From Gammaproteobacteria bacterium (GTDB lineage Bacteria; Pseudomonadota; Gammaproteobacteria; SZUA-229), in NCBI GenBank assembly GCA_029881795.1, contig JAOULX010000001.1, positions 1-64,000 on the forward strand: a DNA stretch of 64,000 nucleotides, in the 5' to 3' direction. A model generated the notes under the pieces. The model was given only the letters and a program-made list of their open reading frames with translations, was not told the origin of the DNA and ran no database searches. The position numbers and the translations under genes were made by a program. This document shows, in pieces, positions 26,803-37,091 of this stretch (positions are counted from its first letter, which is position 1; each line of letters opens with the position of its first letter).

Positions 26803-27132
26803 ATGAAGAACAAACTATTAACAGCGCTGATTATGATAAGCAGTTTAATGACGGTTAACAGTTTTGCAGCAAACCGAATGGTGATGGCAGAAGAGGCGAT
26901 TGAAAGCGGTGCTTTGCAAATTAAAATGTCGAACGATTTAACCGGCGTGATCAGTGGAAAACGCTGTGATGACTGTGAGCTGGTGTTGGTGAAAATAACC
27001 CCGAACACAAAACTTGAAATAAACGGCAAGCCGACGGCATTGAAACGGGCGAAAAGCTGTGCGGGAAAGCCCGGTTTGGTGTTGTACAAAATTAAATCAC
27101 AGGAAATAAGCCTGATTAGTTGTAACCGGTAA
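26803..27132 (+). CDS. Small secreted protein with CxxC, inserted between pilX and pilY1
   Basis: A 109-residue protein with an N-terminal signal peptide (about residues 1-23, ending NSFAA). The mature part is compact and Lys-rich and holds four cysteines: KRCDDCE (C-x2-C), KSCAGK and a final SCNR. AAGG seven bases before the ATG supports the start. Its place inside the pilin operon suggests a pilus-related periplasmic role, for instance assisting disulfide formation or folding of PilY1. In Pseudomonas a small gene, pilY2, lies on the other side of pilY1, and I cannot tell whether this is its counterpart. Function unknown. Confidence 0.72.
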   Translation: MKNKLLTALIMISSLMTVNSFAANRMVMAEEAIESGALQIKMSNDLTGVISGKRCDDCELVLVKITPNTKLEINGKPTALKRAKSCAGKPGLVLYKIKSQEISLISCNR

Positions 27133-27165
27133 GTGACTGTGAAAAGTCCAGGATTTGAGGTTGTT

Positions 27166-30100
27166 ATGAAAACATTGATGCAAAAAATAAGCGCGCAGTT
27201 AATCGGTTCGGGACTGGCTGTCTTATTTATGATGCCGGCTTTTGCCGACGATATAGAAATATATGTTGGTAATGCACTGGTTTCAGGCGAAGTAAAACCC
27301 AACCTCATGTTTATCATCGATACATCCGGCAGCATGCGGGCCAAAGTTAATACGCCACTGCCTTATGATATTAATGTGGACTATTCACAAAGCCCCTATA
27401 GTGGCGGCTGTTTCGACCCGGATAAAATATATTTTTCAACCGGTACCACACCGGTAGATTGCGCTACCGATGACTGGTTTAATCGTTCAGCCTTGAAATG
27501 TGATGCGGCGACTCAGCCAATGTTTAATACCACGCCGCCAACCGTTGTCACCGATCCTCCAATCGAACAGTCGGATTCTGGTCAGGTGCCTAAAGGCCCG
27601 GATGATATCGCTTACACTGAAACGGTCGATATATCATCTAGCTATGACGAAACAAACGATACTACAACCACTGTGTCAGAGACTACAACGGTAACTATTA
27701 GTGGTGGTAACAAACGTACCGTAGTTAGCCAGACTACTAGCAGATCAACCGGCCCTGCCTTAGGTCATGGTTGGTATCAGGATCGCATTGCGCAATGGAA
27801 GGTGAATGCCGATCCAAATCGTGAAGCCTGGGAAATGATTAATAATGGCCAGAAAAACTGGTTCATTGAATGTAAAGTTGATTCGGCAGTTCATGGCGTT
27901 GATGCCAGCAGCCCAGCAAAATACATCGCCAACCTGACACCCGGCCCTTACACCACGACGACAACGAACGCTGCTGACTGGAATGCCACAGGCCGTGGTT
28001 ACGTTCTATATACCGGTAATTACCTGAACTGGGCCAAGGTAGCCCCGGTGTTAGATGATGCTAATAGTCCTAATCGTTTAGATGTGGTTAAAGACGTGAC
28101 CTATAGCGTGGTTGATAGCACCAATAATATCAATATCGGTTTAATGCGCTTTGATTCGCGTGATGCAGCGCAGGGTGGACCGGTGCGTTATCCGGTGCTG
28201 GATGTAACCCAGAGCAGAAACGATTTTAAAGCACGCCTGCGAACCATGAAGCATGGCGGTTATACGCCTTTATCAGAGACCTTGTATGAAAGTTATTTAT
28301 ATTGGGCAGGTAAAGATGTTAAATACGGTAACAGCAGTAACCCCTCGAATTCTACTGGCGTTACCCTGACCGGCTCAGGTAATAAAACCTATGATTCACC
28401 AATAGACTATACCTGCCAGAAAAACTTTAATATATTTCTGTCGGATGGTGATCCATCGAGAGATGGTGATGCCAACTCTGAAATAAAGACATTGATTGGT
28501 AAGAATTGTGTCGATAACTGCATGGATGAGCTGGCTCAGTACATGCATGAAAATGATATTTACGACGGTTTGGCAGACAAGCAAAGTGTGACTACCTATA
28601 CTGTTGGTTTTGCATCGGATCATCCGCTGTTAAGAGCGACAGCAGAAAAGAGTGGCGGTAAATATTATCAGGCCAATAATGCTGCTGAATTAACAGAAAT
28701 CTTTAACAAGATTATTGCTGAGATTCTTTCCGTTAACACTACATTCTCTTCGCCCGCTGTTTCTATCAATGCCTTCAATCGAAGCACACACCGTAATGAG
28801 TTGTATTTTACGCTGTTTAAACCGGGTATTGGGCCGCATTGGAACGGCAACCTGAAGCGTTTTAAGTTGGTATTTGATGCGGATGGTTTACCGGTGATTA
28901 AAGATTATGCTAACCGGGATGCGATCAATGCTAAAACCGGTTTCTTCGATGCAGAAGCTCACAGTTGGTGGACAGATGTTGCCGGTGAAGCCGATGGTGG
29001 TGAGGTGGTAAAAGGCGGAGCAGCAGCGCATATTGCCGCGCGTACTGTTTACACCTACACTGCTTCTACGGACCCTGTTATGGTTGATTTAACGCTGTCG
29101 AATCACAGGTTTCATGAAGATAATACCAATATAACCGATGCGATGATGGCTGTTAAACCATCCGATCCGATTGGCTTTCGTAATAAAGTGATTCAATGGG
29201 CGCGTGGTCTCGATGCCTACGATGACAATGGTGATGGCAGTACCAGTGATGCCCGCAAAATCATGGGTGACCCGCTGCATTCTGAGCCGGCATTAATTCA
29301 GTACGACGCCAGTTATATTACCGATCCATCAAGTGGGTTATCCGTCATTGATCCAAATTCTGATCCTGATATCACCGCTTATGTCGCTACCAATGACGGT
29401 ATTCTGCATGCAATAGACACCCGCACTGGAGAAGAGATATTTTCCTTTATTCCGCAGGAAACCTTAGCCATGCAGCGTACGGTTGCGGAGAATCTGGCCG
29501 GTAATGGTAAAGCCTATGGTATCGATGGCTCGATTAACTCATTGGTGATCGATGTTAATCAAAATGGCATTATCGAAGCATCGACCGATAAGGTATACAT
29601 TTTCTTCGGTCAGCGTCGTGGTGGTGATCATTATTACGCAATGGATGTGACCAATCGTGAGAAACCGATCCTGATGTGGAAGATAAAGGGCGGTGTGGGT
29701 GACTTTAAATACCTGAGTCAGACTTGGTCTAATATCCAGGTTAAAAAAATCAAGCTGCAGAATAAAGACAAGTATGTGCTGGTGTTTGGTGGTGGTTATG
29801 ACCTGGATCAGGATGCCGTCACCAGCCGAACAGCTGATAATATTGGTAACGCGGTATATATAGTTGACGCCTTGGGCGAGGGTGGCTTCGGCGGCGGATC
29901 TCGACTTTGGTGGGCGAGCGCAGCAGCAACGGCTGATCTGGTGCTTGCCGACATGAAGTACAGTATTCCGGCCCGGCTAAAAGCGGTGGATGTGCGCGGG
30001 GATGGTTATCTTGATCGTATCTATGTCGGAGATATGGGTGGTCAGATCTGGCGTTTTGATATTCAAAAAGGTGAAACCACCGGTGCGACACTGAGTTCTC

Positions 30101-30837
30101 TGGTGAGCGGCGGCCGCATCGCTGATCTGGGCGCTGATGGCTCAAAAGCTAACAACCGACGCTTTTATTATCCTCCTGATGTGGCGTTCATTGCAGAACC
30201 GGATAAAGCGCCATACCTAGCACTGGCGATAGCTTCCGGTTATCGGGCGCATCCACTTGAGCGTGGTAACCATGACAGAATTTATATGCTGCGTGATAAT
30301 TATCTGTTTGATCCGCCACCGGCCACGGTTTTTTCTGCCCCAATTACTGAAGCGGGCTTATACGATGCCACGGCTAATACGATTGGACAGGGTGCTACGG
30401 ATGCAATAAAAGCTGCTGAAATCACTAACCTGAATGCCGCCCAGGGCTGGTACGTGACGCTGGATGAATTGGATGGTAGTTTTATTGGTGAGAAAGGCTT
30501 GTCGGAAGTGTTGATTATAGAAGGTCTGGTGGTCGCTTCGACCTATATACCACAGGACAGCGCGACCGCGAAAATATGCGAACCTGTCGATGGTAAAGGT
30601 CGGGTTTACTTTATGAACCTGGGTGATGCGACACCGGTCTATAATTTTGATAAGTCTGTCGACTCAACGGAAAACCTGACGCGTGAAGATCGTTATCAGC
30701 AACAGGTAGGTGGTGGTATTCCTCCGGGTGCGACACCGATTTTTACAGAAGATGGCAGCGCTGTTTTGGTGGGTACTGAAACGGTGACTAATCCGATAGA
30801 TAATACGCCAAAGCCATTGTTTTGGTATGAACAATAA
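27166..30837 (+). CDS. pilY1: PilY1 type IV pilus tip-associated adhesin
   Basis: A large protein of about 1223 residues. A signal peptide (ending PAFA, about residue 27) is followed by a von Willebrand A region with a MIDAS-type DTSGSM at residue 52. The C-terminal half is a PilY1 beta-propeller (about 640-1150), with the DPLHSEPALIQY and EIFSFIPQE segments. An EF-hand-like calcium loop, D-x-N-x-N-G-I-I-E, starts near residue 796, matching the site that controls pilus extension and retraction in Pseudomonas PilY1. The ATG at 27166 is chosen because GAGG lies five bases upstream and the signal peptide begins there; the longer frame at 27133 does not fit. The insert around residues 90-200 is rich in Ser, Thr and Asp. 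Confidence 0.95.
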   Translation: MKTLMQKISAQLIGSGLAVLFMMPAFADDIEIYVGNALVSGEVKPNLMFIIDTSGSMRAKVNTPLPYDINVDYSQSPYSGGCFDPDKIYFSTGTTPVDCATDDWFNRSALKCDAATQPMFNTTPPTVVTDPPIEQSDSGQVPKGPDDIAYTETVDISSSYDETNDTTTTVSETTTVTISGGNKRTVVSQTTSRSTGPALGHGWYQDRIAQWKVNADPNREAWEMINNGQKNWFIECKVDSAVHGVDASSPAKYIANLTPGPYTTTTTNAADWNATGRGYVLYTGNYLNWAKVAPVLDDANSPNRLDVVKDVTYSVVDSTNNINIGLMRFDSRDAAQGGPVRYPVLDVTQSRNDFKARLRTMKHGGYTPLSETLYESYLYWAGKDVKYGNSSNPSNSTGVTLTGSGNKTYDSPIDYTCQKNFNIFLSDGDPSRDGDANSEIKTLIGKNCVDNCMDELAQYMHENDIYDGLADKQSVTTYTVGFASDHPLLRATAEKSGGKYYQANNAAELTEIFNKIIAEILSVNTTFSSPAVSINAFNRSTHRNELYFTLFKPGIGPHWNGNLKRFKLVFDADGLPVIKDYANRDAINAKTGFFDAEAHSWWTDVAGEADGGEVVKGGAAAHIAARTVYTYTASTDPVMVDLTLSNHRFHEDNTNITDAMMAVKPSDPIGFRNKVIQWARGLDAYDDNGDGSTSDARKIMGDPLHSEPALIQYDASYITDPSSGLSVIDPNSDPDITAYVATNDGILHAIDTRTGEEIFSFIPQETLAMQRTVAENLAGNGKAYGIDGSINSLVIDVNQNGIIEASTDKVYIFFGQRRGGDHYYAMDVTNREKPILMWKIKGGVGDFKYLSQTWSNIQVKKIKLQNKDKYVLVFGGGYDLDQDAVTSRTADNIGNAVYIVDALGEGGFGGGSRLWWASAAATADLVLADMKYSIPARLKAVDVRGDGYLDRIYVGDMGGQIWRFDIQKGETTGATLSSLVSGGRIADLGADGSKANNRRFYYPPDVAFIAEPDKAPYLALAIASGYRAHPLERGNHDRIYMLRDNYLFDPPPATVFSAPITEAGLYDATANTIGQGATDAIKAAEITNLNAAQGWYVTLDELDGSFIGEKGLSEVLIIEGLVVASTYIPQDSATAKICEPVDGKGRVYFMNLGDATPVYNFDKSVDSTENLTREDRYQQQVGGGIPPGATPIFTEDGSAVLVGTETVTNPIDNTPKPLFWYEQ

Positions 30838-30867
30838 TTTTAAGACTGACAAGAACAGGTATTAAGT

Positions 30868-31263
30868 ATGAAAGTAACGAAGGGTTTTTCATTGATTGAA
30901 CTGATGGTAGTGGTCGCTATTATCGGTATTTTAGCGACAATCGCGGTACCAATGTACAGCAACTACATCGAATCCACTTCGCGCAGTGATGCGACAGCTG
31001 GTTTATTACGAATGGCTGATTGTCAGGAGCAGTATGTATTGAGAACCAATGCCGCGAGCTATACAACGAATGTAGCCAGTATTTGTGGTGAAGATACTAA
31101 ACAGGGTTATTATAAACTGTCGGTTGTCAGTGCCGATGCATCAAGCTATGTACTGCAGGCAGTAGCTGTCAATACAGGCCCGCAGGCGGGTGATGTCGGC
31201 TGCAATACACTAAAGCTGAGTTCAACCGGTTTGAAAACACCGGCTGAGTGCTGGGTTGAATAA
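30868..31263 (+). CDS. pilE: Type IV pilin PilE-like
   Basis: A 131-residue pilin. The short leader MKVTKG is cut before [20 protein letters not shown], the canonical N-methylated helix. The C-terminal domain has cysteines near residues 50, 70, 112 and 129 that can form disulfides. It is 30 bp after pilY1 and closes the cluster, ahead of a terminator. By gene order it corresponds to PilE of Pseudomonas, a minor pilin, rather than the major pilin PilA. Confidence 0.93.
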   Translation: MKVTKGFSLIELMVVVAIIGILATIAVPMYSNYIESTSRSDATAGLLRMADCQEQYVLRTNAASYTTNVASICGEDTKQGYYKLSVVSADASSYVLQAVAVNTGPQAGDVGCNTLKLSSTGLKTPAECWVE

Positions 31264-31299
31264 AAGCTGTTGAATTGAACAAATAGAGCGATCAGCGAG

Positions 31300-31332
31300 A
31301 AAAGACGATCAAGCTCAAACGATCGTCTTTTT
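31300..31332. terminator. Terminator between pilE and ispH
   Basis: An 11-bp stem, aaaagacgatc (31300-31310) with gatcgtctttt (31321-31331), 10-nt loop and a T-run. It is symmetric enough to serve both convergent genes, and its end touches the ispH stop codon. Confidence 0.85.
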
Positions 31333-32279
31333 CAATCACGCAACGCTTTAGGTAAAGAAAAAACAACGTTCTCATTGAATGTTTGTTGTTTGTCTAAACA
31401 ATGCCCACCGTGTGCTTCGAGCCATTCCACCACTTCTTCGACCAGTATTTCAGGCGCTGATGCCCCGGCAGAAACGCCAATATTACTGACGCCCTGAATC
31501 CAGTTTTCATCGATATCTTTAGCATCATTGATTAAGTATGCAGTAGTACCGAGTTTTTCTGCCAGTTCTTTTAAGCGGTTTGAGTTTGAGCTGTTGGGTG
31601 AGCCGACAACCAGAATGAGATCGGTTTCTTTGGCGAGAGTTTTGATTGCATCCTGGCGGTTTTGCGTGGCGTAGCAAATATCATCTTTTCTGGGTTCAAC
31701 AATGTCCGGAAAATATTTTTTCAATTGTTTGATAATGTCGATGGTTTCATCAACCGACAACGTGGTCTGGGTTACGTAAGCTAGCGTTTTGCCAGATGCA
31801 ATATTAAGTGTTGCAACATCGTCGATGGATTCGATCAGATGAATCTTGCCGCCGTATTGTTCATCAAACCGGCCCAGTGTGCCTTCGACTTCGGGGTGGC
31901 CTTTATGGCCAATCAGGACTACGTCATGCGAGGCTTTGGCATGTCTGACAACTTCCATATGCACTTTAATGACCAGTGGACAGGTGGCATCAAAGATCTG
32001 CAGCCTGCGTGCATTTGCCTGGTCTTCTATTTTTTTTGAAATACCATGGGCGCTGAAGATAACCGTTGCATCGTCGGGAATTTCGTCAAGCTCTTCAACG
32101 AATATGGCACCTTTTCTGCGTAGATTATTGACCACGTGAGCGTTGTGTACGATTTCATGGCGAACATAAATCGGTGCGCCGAAGTTCGAAATTGCGCGTT
32201 CTACAATTTCGATGGCACGGTCAACGCCGGCACAAAATCCGCGTGGTGAAGCGAGCTTAATATGAACGGGATTAGTCAT
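31332..32279 (-). CDS. ispH: 4-hydroxy-3-methylbut-2-enyl diphosphate reductase
   Basis: A [4Fe-4S] enzyme of about 315 residues that completes the MEP isoprenoid pathway, making IPP and DMAPP. The three cluster cysteines lie in [19 protein letters not shown] and [10 protein letters not shown]. The catalytic EIVHN-type region is also present. The open frame extends to 32411, but the family N-terminus is [15 protein letters not shown], so ATG 32279 is the start. It overlaps the fkpB end by eight bases, indicating coupling. Confidence 0.97.
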   Translation of the reverse strand: MTNPVHIKLASPRGFCAGVDRAIEIVERAISNFGAPIYVRHEIVHNAHVVNNLRRKGAIFVEELDEIPDDATVIFSAHGISKKIEDQANARRLQIFDATCPLVIKVHMEVVRHAKASHDVVLIGHKGHPEVEGTLGRFDEQYGGKIHLIESIDDVATLNIASGKTLAYVTQTTLSVDETIDIIKQLKKYFPDIVEPRKDDICYATQNRQDAIKTLAKETDLILVVGSPNSSNSNRLKELAEKLGTTAYLINDAKDIDENWIQGVSNIGVSAGASAPEILVEEVVEWLEAHGGHCLDKQQTFNENVVFSLPKALRD

Positions 32280-32709
32280 TGTCGACCTGTAAAATTTCGA
32301 CTTCAAAGACCAGCGTGTTGCCGGCCAGTGGGTGGTTGAAATCAACCGCAACTTTGTCGGCGCTGACCGCAACGACAACGCCGTTGATGTCATCGCCGGC
32401 AGGCGTGTCAAAGGCGATAACCTGACCTTTTTCAGGTTTCATATCAGCCGGAAAATCAGCCGGATTCAGGTCGTGGATATTGTCGGGGTCGCGCGGGCCA
32501 TAAGTTTGATCAGGACTCAGAGTAATACTTTGTTTGTCACCGCTGGCTAAATTGAGTAATGAGAGTTCCATGCCTTCGGTAAGAATGTTTTGGCCCATAG
32601 TAAACTCAAGTTCCTCATCACCAAAACTGCTTTCCAGTTCGGTGCCGTCTTCGAGCGAAATACGATAGTGCAGTCGGACATGACTGCTTTGATTAATACG
32701 TAGTGACAT
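32272..32709 (-). CDS. fkpB: FKBP-type peptidyl-prolyl isomerase, SlpA/FkpB-like
   Basis: About 145 residues, with the SlpA/SlyD-like arrangement in which an insert-in-flap chaperone domain interrupts the FKBP fold: [18 protein letters not shown], then the [19 protein letters not shown] insert, ending with [17 protein letters not shown]. It assists proline isomerisation and folding in the cytoplasm. The ATG at 32709 lies one base after the lspA stop; a longer frame overlaps lspA and is unlikely. The lspA-fkpB-ispH order is conserved in Gammaproteobacteria. Confidence 0.94.
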   Translation of the reverse strand: MSLRINQSSHVRLHYRISLEDGTELESSFGDEELEFTMGQNILTEGMELSLLNLASGDKQSITLSPDQTYGPRDPDNIHDLNPADFPADMKPEKGQVIAFDTPAGDDINGVVVAVSADKVAVDFNHPLAGNTLVFEVEILQVDND

Positions 32710-32710
32710 T

Positions 32711-33208
32711 TTAGGCCTTCCTGCTGCTGACCGATTTATCGGTAAGACTGACATAGATTAATAACATAACACCGGCGCTGATAGCCATGTCTGCGATATT
32801 AAAGGCGGGCCAGTGGTGTGATTCGTAGTAAACATCAATGAAATCGATAACGTGTCCGAATAGCGGTCGGTCGATTAAATTATTTCCGATGGCACCGGCC
32901 AGTACAAAACTTATCGCCAGTTGTTCAATTTTATTGTCAGATTTTTTTAGCCAGATGATCAGCACGCTGCTGATAACCAGTGTCAGGCCAACAAAAAACC
33001 AGCGTTGCCAGCCGCCGGCATCGGCCAGAAAACTGAATGCCGCGCCTTCGTTATAAGCCAGAGTGAAATTGAAAAACGGCATAACAGCGACTCGCTCATA
33101 TAAGCTCAAACTGTTTTCTGCAATCTGCTTTGTTATCTGATCGAGTATGACCACAATCGTTGTCAGCAGATACCATTTAGCCAGCGGGTGTTTAAAAAGT
33201 GTGATCAT
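32711..33208 (-). CDS. lspA: Lipoprotein signal peptidase II
   Basis: A 165-residue inner-membrane aspartyl protease with four transmembrane segments that cleaves prolipoproteins. The two catalytic aspartates lie in GNNLIDR and FNIADMAIS, and the conserved NEGAAFSFL loop is present. Start ATG 33208 is two bases from the ileS stop, so the genes are co-transcribed. Confidence 0.96.
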   Translation of the reverse strand: MITLFKHPLAKWYLLTTIVVILDQITKQIAENSLSLYERVAVMPFFNFTLAYNEGAAFSFLADAGGWQRWFFVGLTLVISSVLIIWLKKSDNKIEQLAISFVLAGAIGNNLIDRPLFGHVIDFIDVYYESHHWPAFNIADMAISAGVMLLIYVSLTDKSVSSRKA

Positions 33209-33210
33209 GA

Positions 33211-36033
33211 TCAGGCGTACTCTCTCTGTTCACCGTCGTGTTCAACATTTTCAACGCAGCGTCCGCACAGTTCAGGGTGATCGGAATGGCTTCCAACATC
33301 TTCGCGGTGGTGCCAGCAGCGATCGCATTTTTGATGGGCAGAGGCACTGGCTTTGACCCATAGTTTCTGATCGCCGATAGTCGTCACTTCACTGTCAGGT
33401 TGCGATTCGGCCAGATGCAAGCGTGCAGCAGAGGTGATCAGCACAAAGCGCAGTTCATCACCGAGCAGTTCAAGTTGTGCTTTTAAATTTTCACTCAGGT
33501 ACAAATCAACTTCGGCATCAAGAGATGAACCGATTGTTTTGGAAACACGTAAGCTTTCCAGCTGTTTGCTGACGGCGGTGCGGACCTGGATAACCGTGTC
33601 CCAGTAGTCATGCCCTAGCGAGTCTTCAGGTGTTAATTCAAAGAGCTGCGGATACCAGTTTTGAAGATGAACGGATGTGCCGTCACTGCCCGGAATAGAA
33701 GCGGCAATGTCTTCGGCCGTAAAACTTAAAATCGGTGCTAACCAGCGACTCATGGCCTGAATGATATGATAAAGCGCGGTCTGAGCAGAGCGTCGCGCAG
33801 TACTGTCTGTCTGGGAGGTGTACTGACGGTCTTTAATAATATCGAGGTAAAAGCCACCGAGTTCATTGGCGCAAAAGTTATGCAGCTTCTGATATATGAG
33901 ATGGAAATTATAAGAATGGTAGGCTTGCAGAATTTCATTTTGTAATTTTGCGGTATGTGAAACAGCCCAGCGATCCAGAGCCAGCATTTCGCTGGGTTTT
34001 AATAGATCGCTTTGCGGATTAAAGCCGTTCAGGTTTGCCAATAAAAATCGCGCGGTGTTACGAATCCTGCGGTATGAATCAGCGGTGCGTTTAAAAATTT
34101 CATCCGACACGCTCATTTCAGCCGAGTAATCACTGGAGGCAACCCATAAGCGTAGAATATCAGCACCCAGAGCATTACAAACTTTTTGTGGCTCAACCGT
34201 GTTACCAATAGACTTAGACATTTTTTTGCCCTTAGCATCAACGGTAAAACCATGAGTCAGGGCGGTTTTGTAAGGCGCTGTGCCATTGATAGCAACCCCG
34301 GTTAATAATGAAGACTGAAACCAGCCGCGATGCTGGTCAGAGCCTTCCAGATACAAATCAGCCGGAGACTGCAGATAATCACGTGCTTCTAACACGGCCT
34401 GATGAGTCACGCCTGAGTCAAACCAGACGTCCAGTGTATCGACAACCTTGTCATAGTTATCCGCTTCATCGCCTAGCAGCTCCGAAGGCTGCAGATTAAA
34501 CCAGCCATCAACGCCTTGTTGTTCTATTTTCAGGGCGGCCTGTTCAATCAGTTCGGCGGTTTGAGGGTGTAGCTCTGCCGTCTCTTTATGAACGAATAAT
34601 GTAATCGGTACACCCCAGGTGCGCTGGCGTGAAATACACCAGTCCGGGCGGTTGTTAACCATGCTTTCGATACGCGCCTGTCCCCAGTCGGGTAACCAGT
34701 TAGTTTCTTTAATGGCTTTGTTGGCGGCATCACGTAAACCATTTTGCGTCATGCTGACAAACCATTGTGGCGTGGCGCGGAAAATGATCGGCGTTTTATG
34801 TCGCCAACAATGCGGGTAGCTGTGATTGAGCTTGGTGTGACTTAATAAGACACCATTCTCTTTAAGTTTTTCCAGAACGATAGGGTTGGCTTTATTGACG
34901 TGCTGGCCACCTACCAGTTCAGTCTCAGCGAGAAATACGCCGTTACTTGCGACCGGGTTATAAACCTCCAGTCCATATTTTAAGCCAACGCTGTAATCGT
35001 CCTGTCCATGGCCGGGAGCTGTATGCACAGCACCGGTGCCGGCATCAGTGGTGACATGATCGCCCAAAATTAACGGTACCTGACGATCATAAAACGGATG
35101 CTGTAGCAGCATGTTTTCAAGTTTTTCACCGTCACAGCGTGCTAGCACGGTAGCTGCCGAATCACTATAGCGTGCCGTGGCCGATTCATATAAAGCCTCG
35201 GCTAAAATCAAACGCATGCTGCCGAATTCTGTCTTGGCCTGAACCAGCACATAGCTTAGTTCCGGGTGCAGCGAAACCGCCATGTTAGCCGGCAGTGTCC
35301 ATGGCGTGGTGGTCCAGATGACAACGGCAATATCGCCCTCGCCCTGATCGGTATTAAAGGCCTTTAATACCTCAGCCGCATCGGCCACTTTAAAGGCCAC
35401 ATCGATTGCTGGTGAGACTTTGTCCTGATGTTCAACCTCGGCTTCTGCCAGTGCAGAACCACAATCAAGACACCAGTGCACTGGTTTTGAACCCTTGTGC
35501 AAATGGCCGTTCTCGACAATCTTGCCAAGTGAGCGAACAATATCGGCTTCGAATTTGTAATCCATCGTCAGGTAGGGATTGTTCCATTCGCCCTGAACAC
35601 CTAAACGGATAAAGTCTTTACGCTGGCCATCGACTTGCTTGCTGGCATACTCGCGACACTTTTTGCGGAAAGTAGTAGCATCAATTTTTGCGCCAGCTTT
35701 ACCGACTTTTTTCTCAACCTGTAACTCAATCGGTAAACCGTGGCAGTCCCAGCCCGGCACATAAGGAGCATTTTTAGCCGACATAGTCTGGCTTTTGATA
35801 ATGATATCTTTGAGAATTTTATTGACCGCATGACCGATGTGAATATCGCCGTTGGCATACGGCGGGCCGTCGTGCAAAATAAATGGCTCACAACCTTCGC
35901 TTTTTTTGCGAATCTGGCCGTACAAATCATCTTCTTTCCATTTGGCAAGAATCTGAGGTTCACGATTAGGCAAATTGCCGCGCATCGGGAAGTCTGTATC
36001 GGGGAGATTGAGGGTGTGTTTATAGTCAGCCAC
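33211..36033 (-). CDS. ileS: Isoleucine--tRNA ligase
   Basis: A 940-residue class I aminoacyl-tRNA synthetase. HIGH-type motif GDIHIGHA lies near residue 65, KMSKS near 605. An editing domain (CP1) lies between them, and a C-terminal zinc site with [10 protein letters not shown] and CGRC lies near residue 900. It starts with GTG at 36033 ([11 protein letters not shown], read as Met), preceded by an AGGA site seven bases upstream. It is flanked by ribF and lspA in the conserved order. Confidence 0.97.
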   Translation of the reverse strand: MADYKHTLNLPDTDFPMRGNLPNREPQILAKWKEDDLYGQIRKKSEGCEPFILHDGPPYANGDIHIGHAVNKILKDIIIKSQTMSAKNAPYVPGWDCHGLPIELQVEKKVGKAGAKIDATTFRKKCREYASKQVDGQRKDFIRLGVQGEWNNPYLTMDYKFEADIVRSLGKIVENGHLHKGSKPVHWCLDCGSALAEAEVEHQDKVSPAIDVAFKVADAAEVLKAFNTDQGEGDIAVVIWTTTPWTLPANMAVSLHPELSYVLVQAKTEFGSMRLILAEALYESATARYSDSAATVLARCDGEKLENMLLQHPFYDRQVPLILGDHVTTDAGTGAVHTAPGHGQDDYSVGLKYGLEVYNPVASNGVFLAETELVGGQHVNKANPIVLEKLKENGVLLSHTKLNHSYPHCWRHKTPIIFRATPQWFVSMTQNGLRDAANKAIKETNWLPDWGQARIESMVNNRPDWCISRQRTWGVPITLFVHKETAELHPQTAELIEQAALKIEQQGVDGWFNLQPSELLGDEADNYDKVVDTLDVWFDSGVTHQAVLEARDYLQSPADLYLEGSDQHRGWFQSSLLTGVAINGTAPYKTALTHGFTVDAKGKKMSKSIGNTVEPQKVCNALGADILRLWVASSDYSAEMSVSDEIFKRTADSYRRIRNTARFLLANLNGFNPQSDLLKPSEMLALDRWAVSHTAKLQNEILQAYHSYNFHLIYQKLHNFCANELGGFYLDIIKDRQYTSQTDSTARRSAQTALYHIIQAMSRWLAPILSFTAEDIAASIPGSDGTSVHLQNWYPQLFELTPEDSLGHDYWDTVIQVRTAVSKQLESLRVSKTIGSSLDAEVDLYLSENLKAQLELLGDELRFVLITSAARLHLAESQPDSEVTTIGDQKLWVKASASAHQKCDRCWHHREDVGSHSDHPELCGRCVENVEHDGEQREYA

Positions 36034-36048
36034 TGGGGTTTCCTGAAT

Positions 36049-36984
36049 TTAAGAATTAGTCGGTTTAGTAAAATACGCTTTAGCACGATCACAGTCTTTA
36101 TGAATCTGCGATTGTAACGCATCCAGCGAGTCAAATTTCCTTTCTTCACGAATTTTATGTTTAAAATTTACACAAACGTGACGGCCGTAAATGTCTTCTG
36201 AAAAATCAAACAAATGCACTTCAAGTTGCACATTGATGCCGTCAACAGTAGGACGTTTGCCAATATTGGCAACCCCGTTGATGGTGCGTTCAGCGAGCTC
36301 CAGCGTCACGGCATAAACGCCACTGAGCGGAATGTTTCGGTGAAATAGTTTCAGGTTTGCCGTCGGAAAGCCGATCGTGCGACCGCGTTTGTCGCCATGC
36401 GCGACCCGACCGCAGATGTTATAGGCATGTCCAAGCATCTGAGCTGCCAGTTCAAGCTGACCGATTTTTAAGGCATCACGAATCCGGGTACTGCTGATGC
36501 GTTCATCGTGGTGAAGTCGGGTGGCGCTGTCCTCGACCTCAAAACCGAATTGCTGACCTGCCTGCTGAAGTGTTTTGAAATCACCGCTGCGGCCCTGACC
36601 GAATCTGAAGTCATCACCGATCAGTAAATATTTAATTTTTAGCTGCTTGACCAGAATTTCTTCGACAAATTCAGCCGCAGGCATCTCGGCCAGTTGCTGA
36701 TTGAATTTTAAACAAAGTAGAAAATCAGTGCGACAGGCCCGCAAAGCGAAAAATTTTTCTCGTAGTCGATTAAGCCGGGAAGAGCTTTGTTGGTGGCTGA
36801 AATATTCGTGCGGTAATGGCTCAAAGCTCATGACGCCGGCTGGGCAAGCTAATTCAGCGGCTTTATTTTGCAGGTGCTGAATAATGGCCTGATGGCCCAG
36901 ATGCACACCGTCAAAGTTGCCGATGGTTAATGCACAACCCTGGTGCTGGGGGCGTAAATTTTGAAGACCACGGATAAGATGCAT
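36049..36984 (-). CDS. ribF: Bifunctional riboflavin kinase/FAD synthetase
   Basis: A 311-residue enzyme that converts riboflavin to FMN and then FAD. The N-terminal nucleotidyltransferase domain has TIGNFDGVHLGHQ (about residues 20-32) and the ISSTRIRDAL segment. The C-terminal flavokinase domain has GRTIGFPTANL and the GVANIGKRPT motif. It lies about 110 bp downstream of murJ and 15 bp upstream of ileS. Confidence 0.96.
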   Translation of the reverse strand: MHLIRGLQNLRPQHQGCALTIGNFDGVHLGHQAIIQHLQNKAAELACPAGVMSFEPLPHEYFSHQQSSSRLNRLREKFFALRACRTDFLLCLKFNQQLAEMPAAEFVEEILVKQLKIKYLLIGDDFRFGQGRSGDFKTLQQAGQQFGFEVEDSATRLHHDERISSTRIRDALKIGQLELAAQMLGHAYNICGRVAHGDKRGRTIGFPTANLKLFHRNIPLSGVYAVTLELAERTINGVANIGKRPTVDGINVQLEVHLFDFSEDIYGRHVCVNFKHKIREERKFDSLDALQSQIHKDCDRAKAYFTKPTNS

Positions 36985-37091
36985 AGGTGTAGCGTTCGGT
37001 TCAGTAAGCTGGCTAAAAGAGCTGATTATACGGCTTTTTATCGGTAATGGCGCGGCTGCTAGGGCAGAAAGCAGGCTTTTTCACGGCTTTT

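Noticed and set aside
32280-32411. Longer N-terminus of IspH
   Set aside because: It overlaps fkpB by 140 bp with non-homologous residues. The family start is the ATG at 32279.
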